A stretch of 19,932 bases of DNA from Pleurotus djamor. Taxonomy: Eukaryota > Basidiomycota > Agaricomycetes > Agaricales > Pleurotaceae. The stretch covers positions 1 through 19,932 of the forward strand of contig JAPEVF010000820.1 in NCBI GenBank assembly GCA_029747585.1, given 5' to 3'. Positions 19,599 to 19,932 of this stretch are shown one piece after another; position 1 is the stretch's first letter; each line of letters opens with the position of its first letter. The position numbers and the translations under genes were made by a program. The notes under the pieces are model-generated. The model ran no database searches. It was not told where the DNA came from and saw only the letters and a program-made list of their open reading frames with translations.

Positions 19599-19932
19599 AG
19601 TACCCAGCCAGCTGAATACACAACACGGCTCTAGGAGAAGCACAGCTATTAAGCAGTCAAGGAGACTGCATCAGGAAAACCTATTTTGACGAGAAGCGAA
19701 GTAAAGATAGGGGAGCAGGGACTAGATATGTACTCCGATGTAAAATCTGACGGCGCTATGAAAAGTTGTTAAAGTCCGCTTGGCAGGCCGCCTCGGCCCG
19801 ACAACTCACCTCAAAGGATGAAAAAGCGCCCGCGTCTGGTAGACGTGTGAAGGGGCCTGCTTTCTCGGCTCCCACAGCTTTTTCAGTGACGTCAGGACGC
19901 CGGCAACTTACCAAAAGCGAAACAAAGTACGC
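19599..19932. promoter_or_regulatory. Upstream region of the partner gene, no other gene
   Basis: It should contain the minus-strand promoter of the partner gene. It becomes GC-rich (GGCAGGCCGCCTCGGCCCG near 19783-19801) and includes TGACGTCA at 19887-19894, a perfect CRE/bZIP-type palindrome. No AGTGAACC-like boxes were found here. Confidence 0.45.

Noticed and set aside
14794..19932. Terminal inverted repeats of the KDZ-type element
   Set aside because: I compared the left spacer with the right flank by eye and found no convincing match. The right end may be outside the window.
1..19932. tRNA genes
   Set aside because: TTCGAA/TTCGAN tracts (for example at 14837 and 16242) lack the surrounding T-arm, acceptor pairing and A/B box arrangement.

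Overview
The window looks like nuclear DNA of a mushroom-forming basidiomycete (Agaricomycetes). Genes are broken by many short introns (mostly 47-78 bp, GT-AG). The conserved proteins read as basidiomycete types, and the right third carries a KDZ-type transposon gene pair and a Crinkler/RHS-type protein, both typical of Agaricomycotina accessory DNA. Isolated N calls sit at 2687, 2704 and 10763.

Left, conserved part: the 3' part of a PPR-like gene (1-1089, +), then a complete geranylgeranyl diphosphate synthase gene (1522-2924, +, 8 exons, 317 aa). A complete PRMT5 (Skb1/Hsl7) arginine methyltransferase gene lies further right on the minus strand (9907-6701, 14 exons, 822 aa). I rebuilt each intron chain by reading frame and family conservation; total coding length is divisible by three in each.

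The two conserved genes are separated by about 3.8 kb (2925-6700) rich in the near-palindromic 9-mer TCCAGTGGA/TCCACTGGA, with at least 17 exact copies and many degenerate ones. This stretch also holds two diverged collinear copies of a dispersed repeat and a small spliced ORF that looks like the remnant of a mobile-element gene. A second gene-poor stretch (9908-13010) holds an LTR-like segment with TATA box and hairpin, and further fragments of the same repeat family.

Right, accessory part (13011-19598): a three-exon, minus-strand gene for a 554-aa P-loop NTPase plus restriction-nuclease-like protein of the Crinkler/RHS type (13011-14793). Then, 372 bp away and divergent, a five-exon KDZ-associated transposase-like gene (15166-17295, +, 639 aa, CxC5/CxC6 type). 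Convergent to it with only 61 bp between stop codons is a two-exon gene for a 726-aa cysteine-cluster protein (19598-17357, -). I infer that the last two are the paired genes of one transposable element. Three AGTGAACC boxes at 14931-14964 may mark its left subterminal region. The right end was not found and may lie outside the window.
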